Source: an uncultured Eubacteriales bacterium (GTDB lineage: Bacteria > Bacillota > Clostridia > Oscillospirales > Oscillospiraceae). Taken from it: a DNA stretch of 17,713 bases. Under the pieces are notes generated by a model. The model was given only the letters and a program-made list of their open reading frames with translations. It was not told the DNA's origin and searched no databases. Made by a program: the position numbers and the translations under genes. The stretch spans positions 1-17,713 of the forward strand of contig CABQNH010000037.1 in NCBI GenBank assembly GCA_902465435.1, written 5' to 3'. Position 1 is the first letter of the stretch. The number at the start of each line of letters is the position of its first letter. Shown in pieces: positions 1 through 8,331 of this stretch.

Positions 1-60
1 TGGTACTTCTATTCTACACCACATTGGAGGTTTACACAAATTTTGGGATGGCCTCAAAAA

Positions 61-108
61 TCGTCAAAAATGGTTTCTCATTTTGACGGTTACGGACTTT
101 ATTGACAG
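61..108 (-). repeat. Left copy of a terminal inverted repeat
   Basis: Bases 79-108 are the exact reverse complement of 17639-17668 (30 of 30). The match continues through 61-78 against 17669-17686 with 14 of 18 identities, so the repeat is about 48 bases. Read on the minus strand it begins CTGTCAATAAAG and ends in a TTTTGACG block. The copy contains a small inverted repeat, CGTCAAAA (62-69) with TTTTGACG (81-88). Read on the minus strand it lies about 10 bases beyond the hairpin that follows the minus-strand gene at 196-654, the same position that the right copy has after its gene. No function is recognised; a dispersed intergenic repeat family is the likeliest reading. Confidence 0.85.
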
Positions 109-118
109 CCTGGGGCTG

Positions 119-146
119 GCGCATGGCCATTCAGATGGCCATGCGC
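119..146 (-). terminator. Perfect hairpin downstream of the 196-654 gene
   Basis: GCGCATGGCCAT (119-130) and ATGGCCATGCGC (135-146) form a perfect 12-bp stem with a 4-base loop. It lies about 50 bases past the stop of the minus-strand gene, so a 3' end or terminator role is plausible. There is no run of T after it on the minus strand; the sequence goes into a 10-base spacer and then the repeat. It is therefore not a canonical intrinsic terminator and could be part of the repeat unit. Confidence 0.5.
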
Positions 147-195
147 AGCGGTCTTGGGCGGCGCTTTGGGAAACGCACGGCCGCCGGGCAGCGCG

Positions 196-654
196 CTACA
201 GCCGTTCCGATATCATGCGCGCAAGCATCTGCGCGCCGTTTTTCGCGCTTTCCTGCAGCGCCCGGTAGCGCTCACGGCGGCGCGCGTCGTCGGCCGAAAG
301 CCGCGCAAAATCCTCGGCAGCGGCGCATTCTCCCTCGTACAGTCGGCGCAAAAATGTCAGAATGTCCATTGTCTGCACGGTCAGCGGCGTGCAGGGCGAA
401 ACGGTCGCCTGCTTGCCGGTTCGCAGGTAATACAGGGTGCGCAGCGCTGTCTCGCGTTCAAACTGCTCCCGCGCAAGCTCCCGCAGCGCCACTGCGTCGG
501 GTCGGCCGATCTGCCCGGCCAAAAGCAGCGTTTCGCGCTGCCGGCAGCGCTCCTTCTGCAGCCGCTGCAGCATTCGTTCGCCGGTGCTCTCCGGCTCGCG
601 CTGCGTGACGCGCGCCCAAACCTCGCGCTCGCGTTCGATGTCGTTCGGATGCAA
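196..654 (-). CDS. Small helical protein, possibly a degenerate ferritin-like protein
   Basis: This is a 152-residue protein of unknown function. The start is a TTG at 654, chosen because AAAGGAGG lies 8 bases before it. The longer open frame to 753 has no comparable ribosome binding site. The protein looks all-helical and soluble, without signal peptide or membrane segment. Four predicted helices (about residues 17-40, 47-73, 85-111 and 117-150), with EQFERE followed by LRTLYYLRTG at the end of the second, recall clostridial ferritin-like proteins. The usual metal-binding ExxH at the end of the fourth helix is not visible (ESAKNGA instead), so an iron or redox role is doubtful. No promoter could be assigned. 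It is transcribed away from the replication genes and is probably monocistronic. The coding call is fairly safe; the family call is weak. Confidence 0.6.
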   Translation of the reverse strand: MHPNDIEREREVWARVTQREPESTGERMLQRLQKERCRQRETLLLAGQIGRPDAVALRELAREQFERETALRTLYYLRTGKQATVSPCTPLTVQTMDILTFLRRLYEGECAAAEDFARLSADDARRRERYRALQESAKNGAQMLARMISERL

Positions 655-974
655 GCTCTTTGCCTCCTTTCCGGGGAACCTCTGCAAGCGCCGCAGGCAT
701 AGACAGCGAATACTTTTCCGGCCACTGACGCAAGGCGCAAAAAGCGCAGGCACGCCGGATGGCTTTCCGGCTTTTCAAGCTGCGGTCTTGCGGAAGGGAT
801 TCGCCCTCCGCCGCGCAGGACGAAGGCAGAGGTTCCTTAAGTCTTTCGCCATTCTATGACGCGCCGCCGCCGATTGTGCGGCGGCCTTGTTGCGTGCGGC
901 GGGCAGCGCCACAAAATATGGGGCGCTGCCAAAAAGCAGGGGGGAAAACCGTCAAATCTTGACGGCAAATCCGC
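655..974. other. Intergenic region with hairpins, no gene seen
   Basis: This is the 5' flank between the minus-strand gene and the dnaD-like gene. Open frames here are GC-driven and lack credible ribosome binding sites. It contains three hairpins: GCCGCCGC (863-870) with GCGGCGGC (878-885); GGCAGCGCC (902-910) with GGCGCTGCC (922-930); and CCGTCAA (949-955) with TTGACGG (959-965). None is followed by a convincing T run on either strand. Confidence 0.5.
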
Positions 975-1003
975 TTGCCCGGCTCAATCCGGTGTGTTAT
1001 AAT
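975..1003 (+). promoter_or_regulatory. Sigma-A promoter for the dnaD-like/dnaC-like operon
   Basis: TTGCCC at 975-980 and a perfect TATAAT at 998-1003 are separated by 17 bases. Transcription would start near 1010, leaving about 80 bases of leader. This rules out the upstream ATG at 975 as the gene start. The palindrome CCGTCAA-ATC-TTGACGG (949-965) ends nine bases before the -35 and could be an operator. Confidence 0.8.
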
Positions 1004-1088
1004 ACAGTTTACGAGAGATTCGGAGCTGCTTCGCACGCCTGCGACAGGCGCAAAGCTCCTTATCCAATTCGAAAGCGAGGTGAGCGGG

Positions 1089-2003
1089 ATGGAGCAGATC
1101 ACCCTTCCCCTGAGCGACTTGAGAAAGCTTTTCGGCGGCGACAATGCAGAGGCGGCGCTTCTGTACCTATATTATAAAAGCGGGCAGCCGCGCGAGCTGG
1201 CGCTGGACGCGCTGCGCTTCACGCCCGCACAGATGCAGGCGGCCATGGAGAGCCTGCGTCGGCTCGGCCTCTGGGAGGAACCGGCGCCGAAACACCCGGA
1301 ACCGACGGAGCGCCCGGTCTACACGGAAAACGATATCCGCGCGGAGATGGAGCGCAAGGGCAGCGATTTCGGCCTTCTTGTGGGCGAGGCGCAGCGGCGG
1401 CTCGGCCGCATTCTCTCCGTGGAGGAGCTGAAGATTCTGCTGTCGCTGACGGACTATCTCGGGCTGCCGACGGAGGTCATCGGCATCCTGCTCACCTATT
1501 GCATTGACCGCGACCGTGCGCGCGGCCGCGGGCGCGCGCCGTCGATCCGCGCCATTGAGAAGGAAGCGTACCGCTGGGCCGACGAGGGCATCGATACCAT
1601 CGAGGAAGCGGTAAGCTTCATGCAGCGTGATCTTTATCGGCGCAGCCGCGTCGGCGCGATTCAAAGCCGCCTGCAGATCGACGAGCGGCGGCTGACCAGC
1701 GCGGAGGAAAAGTACATTTTATCCTGGCTGGAGATGGGGTTCGGCGAGCGGGAGATCGCGCACGCCTACGAAAAGACCTGCCTGAATGTCGGCGGACTGA
1801 AATGGCCGTATCTCAACTCCATCCTGAAGAGCTGGCATGAGCAGGGGCTGCATACCCTGCAGGAGATTCAGGCGGGCGATCGGCAGCCGCAGGCACGCAG
1901 CAAAAAGGATGCGCCGCCCGAGAAGCGGCAGCTGAGCAAGCTGGAACGCGAGGCGATTGCCCGCGTCCTGCAGGAAAGTGAGGGAACCGAAGATGGCGTA
2001 TAA
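1089..2003 (+). CDS. DnaD/DnaB-like replication initiation protein
   Basis: This 304-residue cytoplasmic protein belongs to the DnaD family, which in Firmicutes acts with DnaB and DnaI to remodel origin DNA and load the replicative helicase. A short N-terminal region (about 1-60) resembles a winged-helix segment. Two DnaB_2-type helical modules follow, roughly 80-185 and 200-262. The second carries the family signature in the stretch EMGFGEREIAHAYE through KWPYLNSILKSWHEQGL. The C-terminus (265-304) is charged and probably flexible. The start at 1089 is supported by the preceding GAGGTGAGCGGG and by the promoter, which makes earlier starts untranscribed. The 3' end overlaps the helicase-loader gene by 11 bases, implying coupled translation. 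The family is well supported; equivalence to B. subtilis DnaD or DnaB is not decided. Confidence 0.88.
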   Translation: MEQITLPLSDLRKLFGGDNAEAALLYLYYKSGQPRELALDALRFTPAQMQAAMESLRRLGLWEEPAPKHPEPTERPVYTENDIRAEMERKGSDFGLLVGEAQRRLGRILSVEELKILLSLTDYLGLPTEVIGILLTYCIDRDRARGRGRAPSIRAIEKEAYRWADEGIDTIEEAVSFMQRDLYRRSRVGAIQSRLQIDERRLTSAEEKYILSWLEMGFGEREIAHAYEKTCLNVGGLKWPYLNSILKSWHEQGLHTLQEIQAGDRQPQARSKKDAPPEKRQLSKLEREAIARVLQESEGTEDGV

Positions 2004-2979
2004 CGAAACCGTTCTTCGCCGGGCAAGGCAGCGCCTGCAGCAGGTGCGCGCCGACCGCGAGCAGGAAAACGCTGCGCATCTGGAGCAGGCCTATGCCCGC
2101 TATCCCCGTCTGCGGGAGATCGATCACCAGCTCAGAACCACGCTGGCGCAGATCGTTGCGGCCTCTGTCCGCAGCGGCGAGGATCCGTCCGCCGCGCTGG
2201 AGGCTGTGCGGGAGGAAAATCTCGCCCTGCAGCGCGAGCGCGAATGGATCGTGGAGGCGGGCGACTTTGAGGAGGGCTACCTCGACGATACGCCGATCTG
2301 CCCCAAATGCGGCGGTACCGGCTACGTTGGCGCGCAGATGTGCGACTGTCTGCGGGAGCTTTGCAGGCAGGAGCAGAAAAAGGAGCTGACAACGCTCTTC
2401 GGAAACGGGCGCGAGAGCTTTGAGACCTTCCGTCTGAGCTGCTATTCCGACCAGTACGATCCGGAGATTGGCGCAAGCCCGCGCCGTATGATGCAGGGAG
2501 TTTTCTCGATTTGCCGCCGCTATGCACAGGAGTTCTCCCCACGGGCGGGAAGCCTGCTGTTTACCGGCGACACCGGGCTTGGAAAAACCTTTTTGTCCGC
2601 CTGCATTGCCCGCGTGGTGGCGGACAGCGGCTTTTCCGTCGTATATGACACCGCAGGGAAGCTGTTTTCGGACTTTGAGACGGCGAAATTCGGCGAGAGC
2701 ACGGAGGAGAACCGCGCGATCACACGCAAATACCTGCAGTGCGACCTTCTGATCATCGACGATCTCGGCACGGAAATGACGACCCAGTTTGTCGTATCCG
2801 CGCTCTACACCGTAGTCAACACGCGGCTCATGGACGGCATGCCGACCATCATCTCGACCAACCTGACGCCGGAAACGATCGGAAAGCGCTATTCCGCGCA
2901 GATCGCCTCCCGCCTGCTTGGAACCTATAAGGTGCTGAGCTTTTACGGCGAGGACATCCGCCTGCAGAAAAAGGCTTGA
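1993..2979 (+). CDS. DnaC/DnaI-like helicase loader ATPase
   Basis: This 328-residue AAA+ protein is expected to load the replicative DNA helicase onto single-stranded DNA. The N-terminal 90 residues are helical and charged. A zinc-finger-like cluster follows (CPKC at 103-106, CDC at 117-119), typical of clostridial DnaC-like proteins. The ATPase domain has Walker A GDTGLGKT (192-199), Walker B LLIIDD (252-257), a sensor-1 STN (288-290) and an arginine in SRLL (306-309). Length and domain order match the family. The start at 1993 follows GTGAGGGAACC and lies inside the end of the dnaD-like gene, so the two form one operon. The pairing is functionally sensible because DnaD-type proteins act just before the loader. 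I see no terminator before the next promoter at 3006. Confidence 0.92.
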   Translation: MAYNETVLRRARQRLQQVRADREQENAAHLEQAYARYPRLREIDHQLRTTLAQIVAASVRSGEDPSAALEAVREENLALQREREWIVEAGDFEEGYLDDTPICPKCGGTGYVGAQMCDCLRELCRQEQKKELTTLFGNGRESFETFRLSCYSDQYDPEIGASPRRMMQGVFSICRRYAQEFSPRAGSLLFTGDTGLGKTFLSACIARVVADSGFSVVYDTAGKLFSDFETAKFGESTEENRAITRKYLQCDLLIIDDLGTEMTTQFVVSALYTVVNTRLMDGMPTIISTNLTPETIGKRYSAQIASRLLGTYKVLSFYGEDIRLQKKA

Positions 2980-3005
2980 AATTTCAGGAAATCCGTCAGG
3001 AGGCG

Positions 3006-3034
3006 TTGACATTTTGCAGACGCCGTGCTAAAAT
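3006..3034 (+). promoter_or_regulatory. Strong sigma-A promoter for the glycine riboswitch-glyA unit
   Basis: A consensus TTGACA at 3006-3011 and TAAAAT at 3029-3034 are 17 bases apart. Predicted transcription starts near 3041, just before the riboswitch. It lies only 27 bases past the stop of the helicase-loader gene. Confidence 0.85.
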
Positions 3035-3054
3035 CTCGACAAATAAAGAAACCC

Positions 3055-3222
3055 GTTGACGCGTCCCGGAAAAGCGGCTCTGCCCGCCGAAGGAGTAACG
3101 CTCTCAGGCATCCCGATGGGATAGGACCGGAACGCGAAGGGAACTCTGGAGAAGCTCATTTTTTGAGTGCCGAAGGTGCAAGGCGGTCTTCCGCCGAATC
3201 TCTCAGGCAAAAGGACAGAGTG
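3055..3222 (+). promoter_or_regulatory. Tandem glycine riboswitch
   Basis: Two consecutive glycine aptamers are visible by their conserved cores. Aptamer 1 has GCCGAAGGAGTAA at 3086-3098 and CTCTCAGGCA at 3101-3110. Aptamer 2 has GCCGAAGGTGCAA at 3169-3181, then CTCTCAGGCA (3200-3209) and AAAAGGACAGAG (3209-3220). In aptamer 2 the AACTCT near 3142-3147 pairs with AGAGT at 3218-3222 to form P1. The two-aptamer layout with a short linker is the classical cooperative form. It sits between a strong promoter and a terminator directly upstream of glyA, so it should tie glyA transcription to glycine level. Exact outer boundaries are approximate. Confidence 0.95.
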
Positions 3223-3261
3223 TGCCCGGCCGCGCCTTGTGCGGGGTCAGGCGTACTTTTT

Positions 3262-3297
3262 GGGCGAACCGGAGCGGTTCGTCCATTTTTCTTTTTT
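3262..3297 (+). terminator. Riboswitch expression-platform terminator
   Basis: GGGCGAACC (3262-3270) and GGTTCGTCC (3276-3284) form a 9-bp stem including one G-T pair, with loop GGAGC. A T-rich run follows at 3286-3297. It lies between the glycine aptamers and the glyA start, so the switch probably acts on transcription termination. I could not identify an unambiguous antiterminator helix, so whether glycine turns glyA on or off is not settled by inspection. Confidence 0.88.
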
Positions 3298-3325
3298 GGA
3301 GGAAATCGGGGGATAGGAGGAAAAA

Positions 3326-4579
<1,254 letters not shown>

Positions 4580-4638
4580 GCTTTCAACGGAGGGTCGTGC
4601 CGCGGCAAAAGCTTTTTGCAAAAAAGTCCAAAATTTGA

Positions 4639-4667
4639 TTGTGTTTTTTTCAATTTTGCGTTACCAT
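4639..4667 (+). promoter_or_regulatory. Possible weak promoter for pgi
   Basis: TTGTGT at 4639-4644 and TACCAT at 4662-4667 are 17 bases apart in a locally AT-rich patch about 65 bases before the pgi start. Matches are 3/6 and 4/6, so this is a tentative call. Confidence 0.4.
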
Positions 4668-4731
4668 AGAGAAGGAAAAGCATCCTCGCGATGCAACGCT
4701 GGTTCCAAAGAGACACAAGGAGGGAAACGCA

Positions 4732-6024
4732 ATGATTCGTGTTGATATATCCAATGTTTGGGGCAGTCTGGCGCTGCCGGATCTGCTCGGCTCGGAAAGT
4801 GAGGTTGCAAAGGCACATAAGGTTCTGATGGAGGGAAAGGGGCCGGGTCACGACTATCTCGGCTGGCTGAATCTCCCGACCTTTGAGGAGACGCAGGAAA
4901 TCTCCCGCATTCGCGATGCGGCGCGCCGCATCCGCGAAAGCTCGGACGTTCTGGTCGTCATCGGTATCGGCGGCTCCTATCTCGGGCCGCGTGCGGCCAT
5001 TGAGCTGATCAAGGGCGCAAACCACAATTTAAAGGAAGAGGATCCGCAGGTTTTCTTTGCGGGCAACAACCTCTCCACCCGTGCCTGGCAGGAGCTTTGC
5101 GAGCTGCTGGAGGGCAAGGACTTTTCCATTAACATCATCTCCAAGTCCGGCACGACGACGGAGCCTGCCATTGCGACCCGCGCGCTGCGCTGGATGCTGG
5201 AGCGCAAATACGGCGCGGACAAGGCCAAAAAGCGTATTTTCGTCACCACCGACCCCAAGAACGGTGCACTGCGCCAGATGGCGACGGAGGAAGGCTATGA
5301 GAGCTTCCTCATTCCGCCCAATGTCGGCGGACGCTACAGCGTTCTGACGGCAGTCGGCCTTCTGCCCATGGCGGTAGCGGGCATCGATCCCATGGATATC
5401 ATGCTGGGCGCAGCCAAGGCCAAGAAGGCACTGGATCTTCGCTCGTTTGAGAATCCGGCATGGCAGTATGCCGCCGTGCGCAATCTTCTGTACCGCAAGG
5501 GAAAGAAGATCGAACTGCTCTGCGGCTATGAGCCGTCCTGCCGCTTCTTCGGAGGCTGGTGGCAGCAGCTCTTCGGCGAGTCGGAGGGCAAGGACGGAAA
5601 GGGCATCTTCCCGGCCTATGTGGAATTCACCGCCGATCTGCACTCGCTTGGTCAGATGATCCAGCAGGGCGAGCGCAGCTTCTTTGAGACGGTTCTGCGC
5701 TTTGCGCCGCCCGCCAAAAAGGCAACGATCGAAACCGACTGGAAGAATCTCGACGGCCTGAATTATCTGGAGGGCAAGACGCTCGACTACGTTGAGGAGC
5801 AGGCATTCCAGGGAACGCTCGCAGCACATGTGGACGGCGGCGTACCGGCGCTTGTTCTGCAGGCGGACGAGGTTTCGGCGCAGACCACAGGTGAGCTGTT
5901 CTATTTCTTTGAGCTGGCCTGCGGCATTTCCGCGTACATGCTGGGCGTGAATCCCTTTAACCAGCCCGGCGTAGAGTTTTATAAGAAAAACATGCTCAAG
6001 CTGCTGGGCAAGCCCGGCTATTGA
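4732..6024 (+). CDS. pgi: Glucose-6-phosphate isomerase
   Basis: This is a cytoplasmic glycolysis and gluconeogenesis enzyme converting glucose 6-phosphate and fructose 6-phosphate. It has 430 residues, close to the compact Firmicutes form. Sugar isomerase signatures are GIGGSYLGPRA (78-88), SKSGTTTEPA (137-146) and the catalytic-glutamate block QLFGESEGKDGKG (279-291, E283). HSLGQMIQQG (304-313) and the C-terminal NQPGVEFYKK (410-419) complete the set. The start at 4732 is chosen over an in-frame upstream codon at 4639 because AAGGAGGGAAACGCA immediately precedes it and homologues begin here. It lies downstream of glyA in the same direction with a 152-base gap. No terminator is obvious after its stop; the next gene has its own promoter at 6076. 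Confidence 0.97.
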   Translation: MIRVDISNVWGSLALPDLLGSESEVAKAHKVLMEGKGPGHDYLGWLNLPTFEETQEISRIRDAARRIRESSDVLVVIGIGGSYLGPRAAIELIKGANHNLKEEDPQVFFAGNNLSTRAWQELCELLEGKDFSINIISKSGTTTEPAIATRALRWMLERKYGADKAKKRIFVTTDPKNGALRQMATEEGYESFLIPPNVGGRYSVLTAVGLLPMAVAGIDPMDIMLGAAKAKKALDLRSFENPAWQYAAVRNLLYRKGKKIELLCGYEPSCRFFGGWWQQLFGESEGKDGKGIFPAYVEFTADLHSLGQMIQQGERSFFETVLRFAPPAKKATIETDWKNLDGLNYLEGKTLDYVEEQAFQGTLAAHVDGGVPALVLQADEVSAQTTGELFYFFELACGISAYMLGVNPFNQPGVEFYKKNMLKLLGKPGY

Positions 6025-6075
6025 GCAATCGCGCTTCCGCCGTGCACCGGAAATGTAAATTTTCCGCAAACGCGG

Positions 6076-6104
6076 TTGCAATGCGACCCGAAAGCTGATA
6101 AAAT
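6076..6104 (+). promoter_or_regulatory. Promoter for the small P-loop protein gene
   Basis: TTGCAA at 6076-6081 and TAAAAT at 6099-6104 are separated by 17 bases. Predicted start near 6111 gives a leader of about 187 bases. The leader is GC-rich and can form hairpins, notably CTGCCGCACCC (6181-6191) with GGGCGCGGCAG (6212-6222, one mismatch). Confidence 0.75.
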
Positions 6105-6297
6105 AAAGGAAACTGTGAACCGATCCCCTGCGGCGGCCGCCGACGTCTCTTCGCGGACGGAACCGCCGGAAAAGGGAGTCCTGCCGCACCCTGAATGCTT
6201 CGGCAGGCCGCGGGCGCGGCAGACAATTTTCCGCCGTCTGTCCCCTGCCGATCGGCGCACAACTTCCGAAAAGTTGATTACAAAGGAGGAGTTTCCT

Positions 6298-6705
6298 ATG
6301 GTTAAACTCATTATGGGCGCCAGAGGTTCCGGCAAAACGAAGAATCTTGTGCAGTCCATCAACGAAGCGGTCAAGAACGAAAGCGGCAGCATGGTCTGCA
6401 TTGAAAAGGGCAGCAAGCTGCGTTACGACATAGATTATCGCGTGCGCCTGATCGATATTGAGGAATATGGTCTGAGCGACGCCGCCTTCCTCAAGGGCTT
6501 CCTCAGCGGCCTGCACGCCGGAAATTTTGATATTACGCACGTGTTCATCGACAGTTTGTATAAAATCATCGGCGACGACAAGGCCGCGGCCGAGGAATTC
6601 TACGCTTGGTGCGAGGAGCTGGGCAAAAAGCACGGCGTCGACGTGACCATTACGGTTTCGGACGATCCTGAGCAGGCCTCGGAGAATACGAGAAAGTATT
6701 TCTGA
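6298..6705 (+). CDS. Small conserved P-loop ATPase of unknown function
   Basis: This is a 135-residue protein with an N-terminal Walker A motif, GARGSGKT (7-14), after a short beta strand. A later hydrophobic strand ends in aspartate (THVFIDS, about residues 80-86) and may serve as Walker B. No membrane segment or signal peptide is present. Similar short P-loop proteins occur in many Clostridia without a known role and are sometimes mislabelled as PilT-like. Nothing here ties it to pili. The start at 6298 follows AAAGGAGGAG with good spacing; the open frame upstream to 6076 overlaps the promoter and is not coding. The gene appears to be transcribed alone and ends at a strong bidirectional terminator. 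Confidence 0.85.
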   Translation: MVKLIMGARGSGKTKNLVQSINEAVKNESGSMVCIEKGSKLRYDIDYRVRLIDIEEYGLSDAAFLKGFLSGLHAGNFDITHVFIDSLYKIIGDDKAAAEEFYAWCEELGKKHGVDVTITVSDDPEQASENTRKYF

Positions 6706-6731
6706 GTATACCGCTGCGCAAGCAAAAAAGG

Positions 6732-6775
6732 GCCGCCGCAAAACGATGAGCAATCGTTTTGCGGCGGCTCTTTTT
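6732..6775. terminator. Bidirectional intrinsic terminator
   Basis: GCCGCCGCAAAACGAT (6732-6747) pairs perfectly with ATCGTTTTGCGGCGGC (6753-6768), a 16-bp stem with a 5-base loop. On the plus strand TCTTTTT follows. On the minus strand CCTTTTTT follows. It lies between the converging P-loop gene and mgtE and can stop transcription from both sides. Confidence 0.95.
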
Positions 6776-6778
6776 CTC

Positions 6779-8164
6779 TTAAATTGGTAGGAGCGCCTTC
6801 GCAATATTAAAATAAATCAGAAGGGAAAGCGCATCTACGATCGTGGTGATGAACGGACTTGCCATGACGGCCGGGTCAAAGCCGATCTTATCGGCCAGAA
6901 GCGGCAGCGTGCAGCCCACGAGCTTCGCGAGGATCACAGTCATGGCCAGCGCCAAACTGACAACGGCGGAAACCAGCAGCGGGTGCTGGGCAGCGGCGAT
7001 GGAATGCAGCAGCAGATAATCGACCAGCATGATCTTGCCGAAGCAGACGACAGCCAGCGCAATGCCGCAGAGAACGGAAACACGCAGCTCCTTCCACATG
7101 ACCCGGAAGATGTCCTTGAATTCCAGCTCCTTCAGGCTCAGGCCGCGGATGATCGTGACCGAGGACTGCGAGCCGGAATTGCCGCCCGTATCCATCAGCA
7201 TCGGGATGAAGGCCGTCAGCACGACCTGCGCCTGCAGGGCGCTTTCAAAGCCGGTGATGATCATTCCCGTAAACGTTGCGGAGATCATCAGAAGCAGCAG
7301 CCAGGGAATGCGGTGCTTGAAAATATCGATGGGCGTCGAACGAAGATAGGTCTTATCCGACGGGATCATGCCGCCCATGATCTCCATATCCTCGGTGGCC
7401 TCGTCCTCCATGACGTCCATGGCGTCATCAAAGGTCACGATGCCGACCATGCGATGCTCCGCATCCACAACCGGCAGCGCCAGGAAATTATACTTGGAGA
7501 ACATCTGCGCAACGTCCTCCTGATCGTCCATGGTTGTAACGGAGATCACGTTCGTCTGCATGATGTCCTTGATTTTTTCGTCGTCGTTTTCCGCCAGCAG
7601 CAGATCCTTCACCGTGACCAGACCGACCAGCGTGCGGTCACGGGTGACGTAGCAGGTATAGATCGTTTCCTTATCCACGCCGGTACGGCGGATGCGCAGG
7701 ATCGCTTCCTCCACCGTCATGCCAGGACGCAGCGAAACATATTCCGTCGTCATGATGGAGCCGGCGGAATTCTCCGGGTAGCGCAGGATCTCATTGATGC
7801 TCTTGCGCATCTCCGGGTCGGCCTGTGAAAGGATGCGGCGCACAACGTTCGCCGGCATTTCCTCCACGATGTCAACGGCGTCGTCGACGTAAAGCTCGTC
7901 GATGACCTCCTTCAGCTCGGAATCGGAGAAGCCGCGAATGAGCAGCTCCTGCGCGTCCGGCTCCATCTCGACAAAGCTGTCCGCCGCCAGTTCCTTCGGC
8001 AGCAGACGAAACAGCAGGGGCAGGCGGTCTTCCTCCAGCTCGTCGAAGATCGCCGCAATGTCGGACGGGTTCATCGTGACCAAAATGTCACGAAGGCTCT
8101 GGTATTTTTTTTCGTCGAGCAGCTTTAACAGGGTGCTCTCGACCGTTACGGTATGCTCTGCCAT
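6779..8164 (-). CDS. mgtE: Magnesium transporter MgtE
   Basis: This is a 461-residue inner-membrane magnesium channel. The order is the standard one: an N-terminal superhelical domain (about 10-130, rich in acidic residues), a tandem CBS pair (about 137-260, containing SIMTTEYVSL and the second repeat IMQTNVISV), and a five-helix pore domain (about 285-460). Diagnostic pore blocks are MLMDTGGNSGSQ (322-333) and GFDPAVMASPFITT (428-441), which includes the conserved aspartate D430. CBS and N domains in this family sense cytosolic magnesium and gate the pore. The start at 8164 follows AGGGAGGAGAGTTT. It is transcribed from a strong promoter at 8332-8360 with a 160-base leader that can fold over the ribosome binding site. 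It appears monocistronic. Confidence 0.97.
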   Translation of the reverse strand: MAEHTVTVESTLLKLLDEKKYQSLRDILVTMNPSDIAAIFDELEEDRLPLLFRLLPKELAADSFVEMEPDAQELLIRGFSDSELKEVIDELYVDDAVDIVEEMPANVVRRILSQADPEMRKSINEILRYPENSAGSIMTTEYVSLRPGMTVEEAILRIRRTGVDKETIYTCYVTRDRTLVGLVTVKDLLLAENDDEKIKDIMQTNVISVTTMDDQEDVAQMFSKYNFLALPVVDAEHRMVGIVTFDDAMDVMEDEATEDMEIMGGMIPSDKTYLRSTPIDIFKHRIPWLLLLMISATFTGMIITGFESALQAQVVLTAFIPMLMDTGGNSGSQSSVTIIRGLSLKELEFKDIFRVMWKELRVSVLCGIALAVVCFGKIMLVDYLLLHSIAAAQHPLLVSAVVSLALAMTVILAKLVGCTLPLLADKIGFDPAVMASPFITTIVDALSLLIYFNIAKALLPI

Positions 8165-8171
8165 AAACTCT

Positions 8172-8284
8172 CCTCCCTATAAAACCGGGAAGTAAGGCAG
8201 CACTACCCTCTGCACGGACGCAAAGGGACTTCGTCTGCGCTACTTCGATGATGATAATTGCCGGAATTACTCCCCGCGTCCATG
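8172..8284 (-). promoter_or_regulatory. Structured mgtE leader, candidate cation-responsive RNA
   Basis: On the minus strand CATGGACGC (8284-8276) can pair with GCGTCCGTG (8221-8213), closing a domain that opens with GGGGAGTA (8275-8268) and ends with CCCTTTGC (8227-8220). Downstream, CTTCCC (8192-8187) can pair with GGGAGG (8177-8172), which is the mgtE ribosome binding site. A competing helix, AAGTAGCGCAG (8245-8235) with CTGCCTTACTT (8200-8190), uses part of the same strand. The layout suggests translational control. It lacks the motifs I know for the M-box. The opening and closing motifs recall the yybP-ykoY manganese riboswitch, but the match is partial. Confidence 0.4.
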
Positions 8285-8331
8285 TTTTCACCCCTTTTTG
8301 ATCAAATCGTTCGGCGGCTTCGCCATGAAAT

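Noticed and set aside
102..702. Plus-strand open frames over the left-end gene (102-608 and 154-702)
   Set aside because: They are arginine- and alanine-rich products typical of GC-driven antisense frames and lack ribosome binding sites. The minus-strand frame has a clear AAAGGAGG and a plausible protein composition.
902..930. Hairpin GGCAGCGCC/GGCGCTGCC as a terminator
   Set aside because: On the plus strand it is followed by A residues, not T; on the minus strand no T run follows either.
975..1088. Upstream start for the dnaD-like gene at 975
   Set aside because: The promoter -35 and -10 lie inside this segment, so it would not be transcribed; the extra residues do not look like DnaD.
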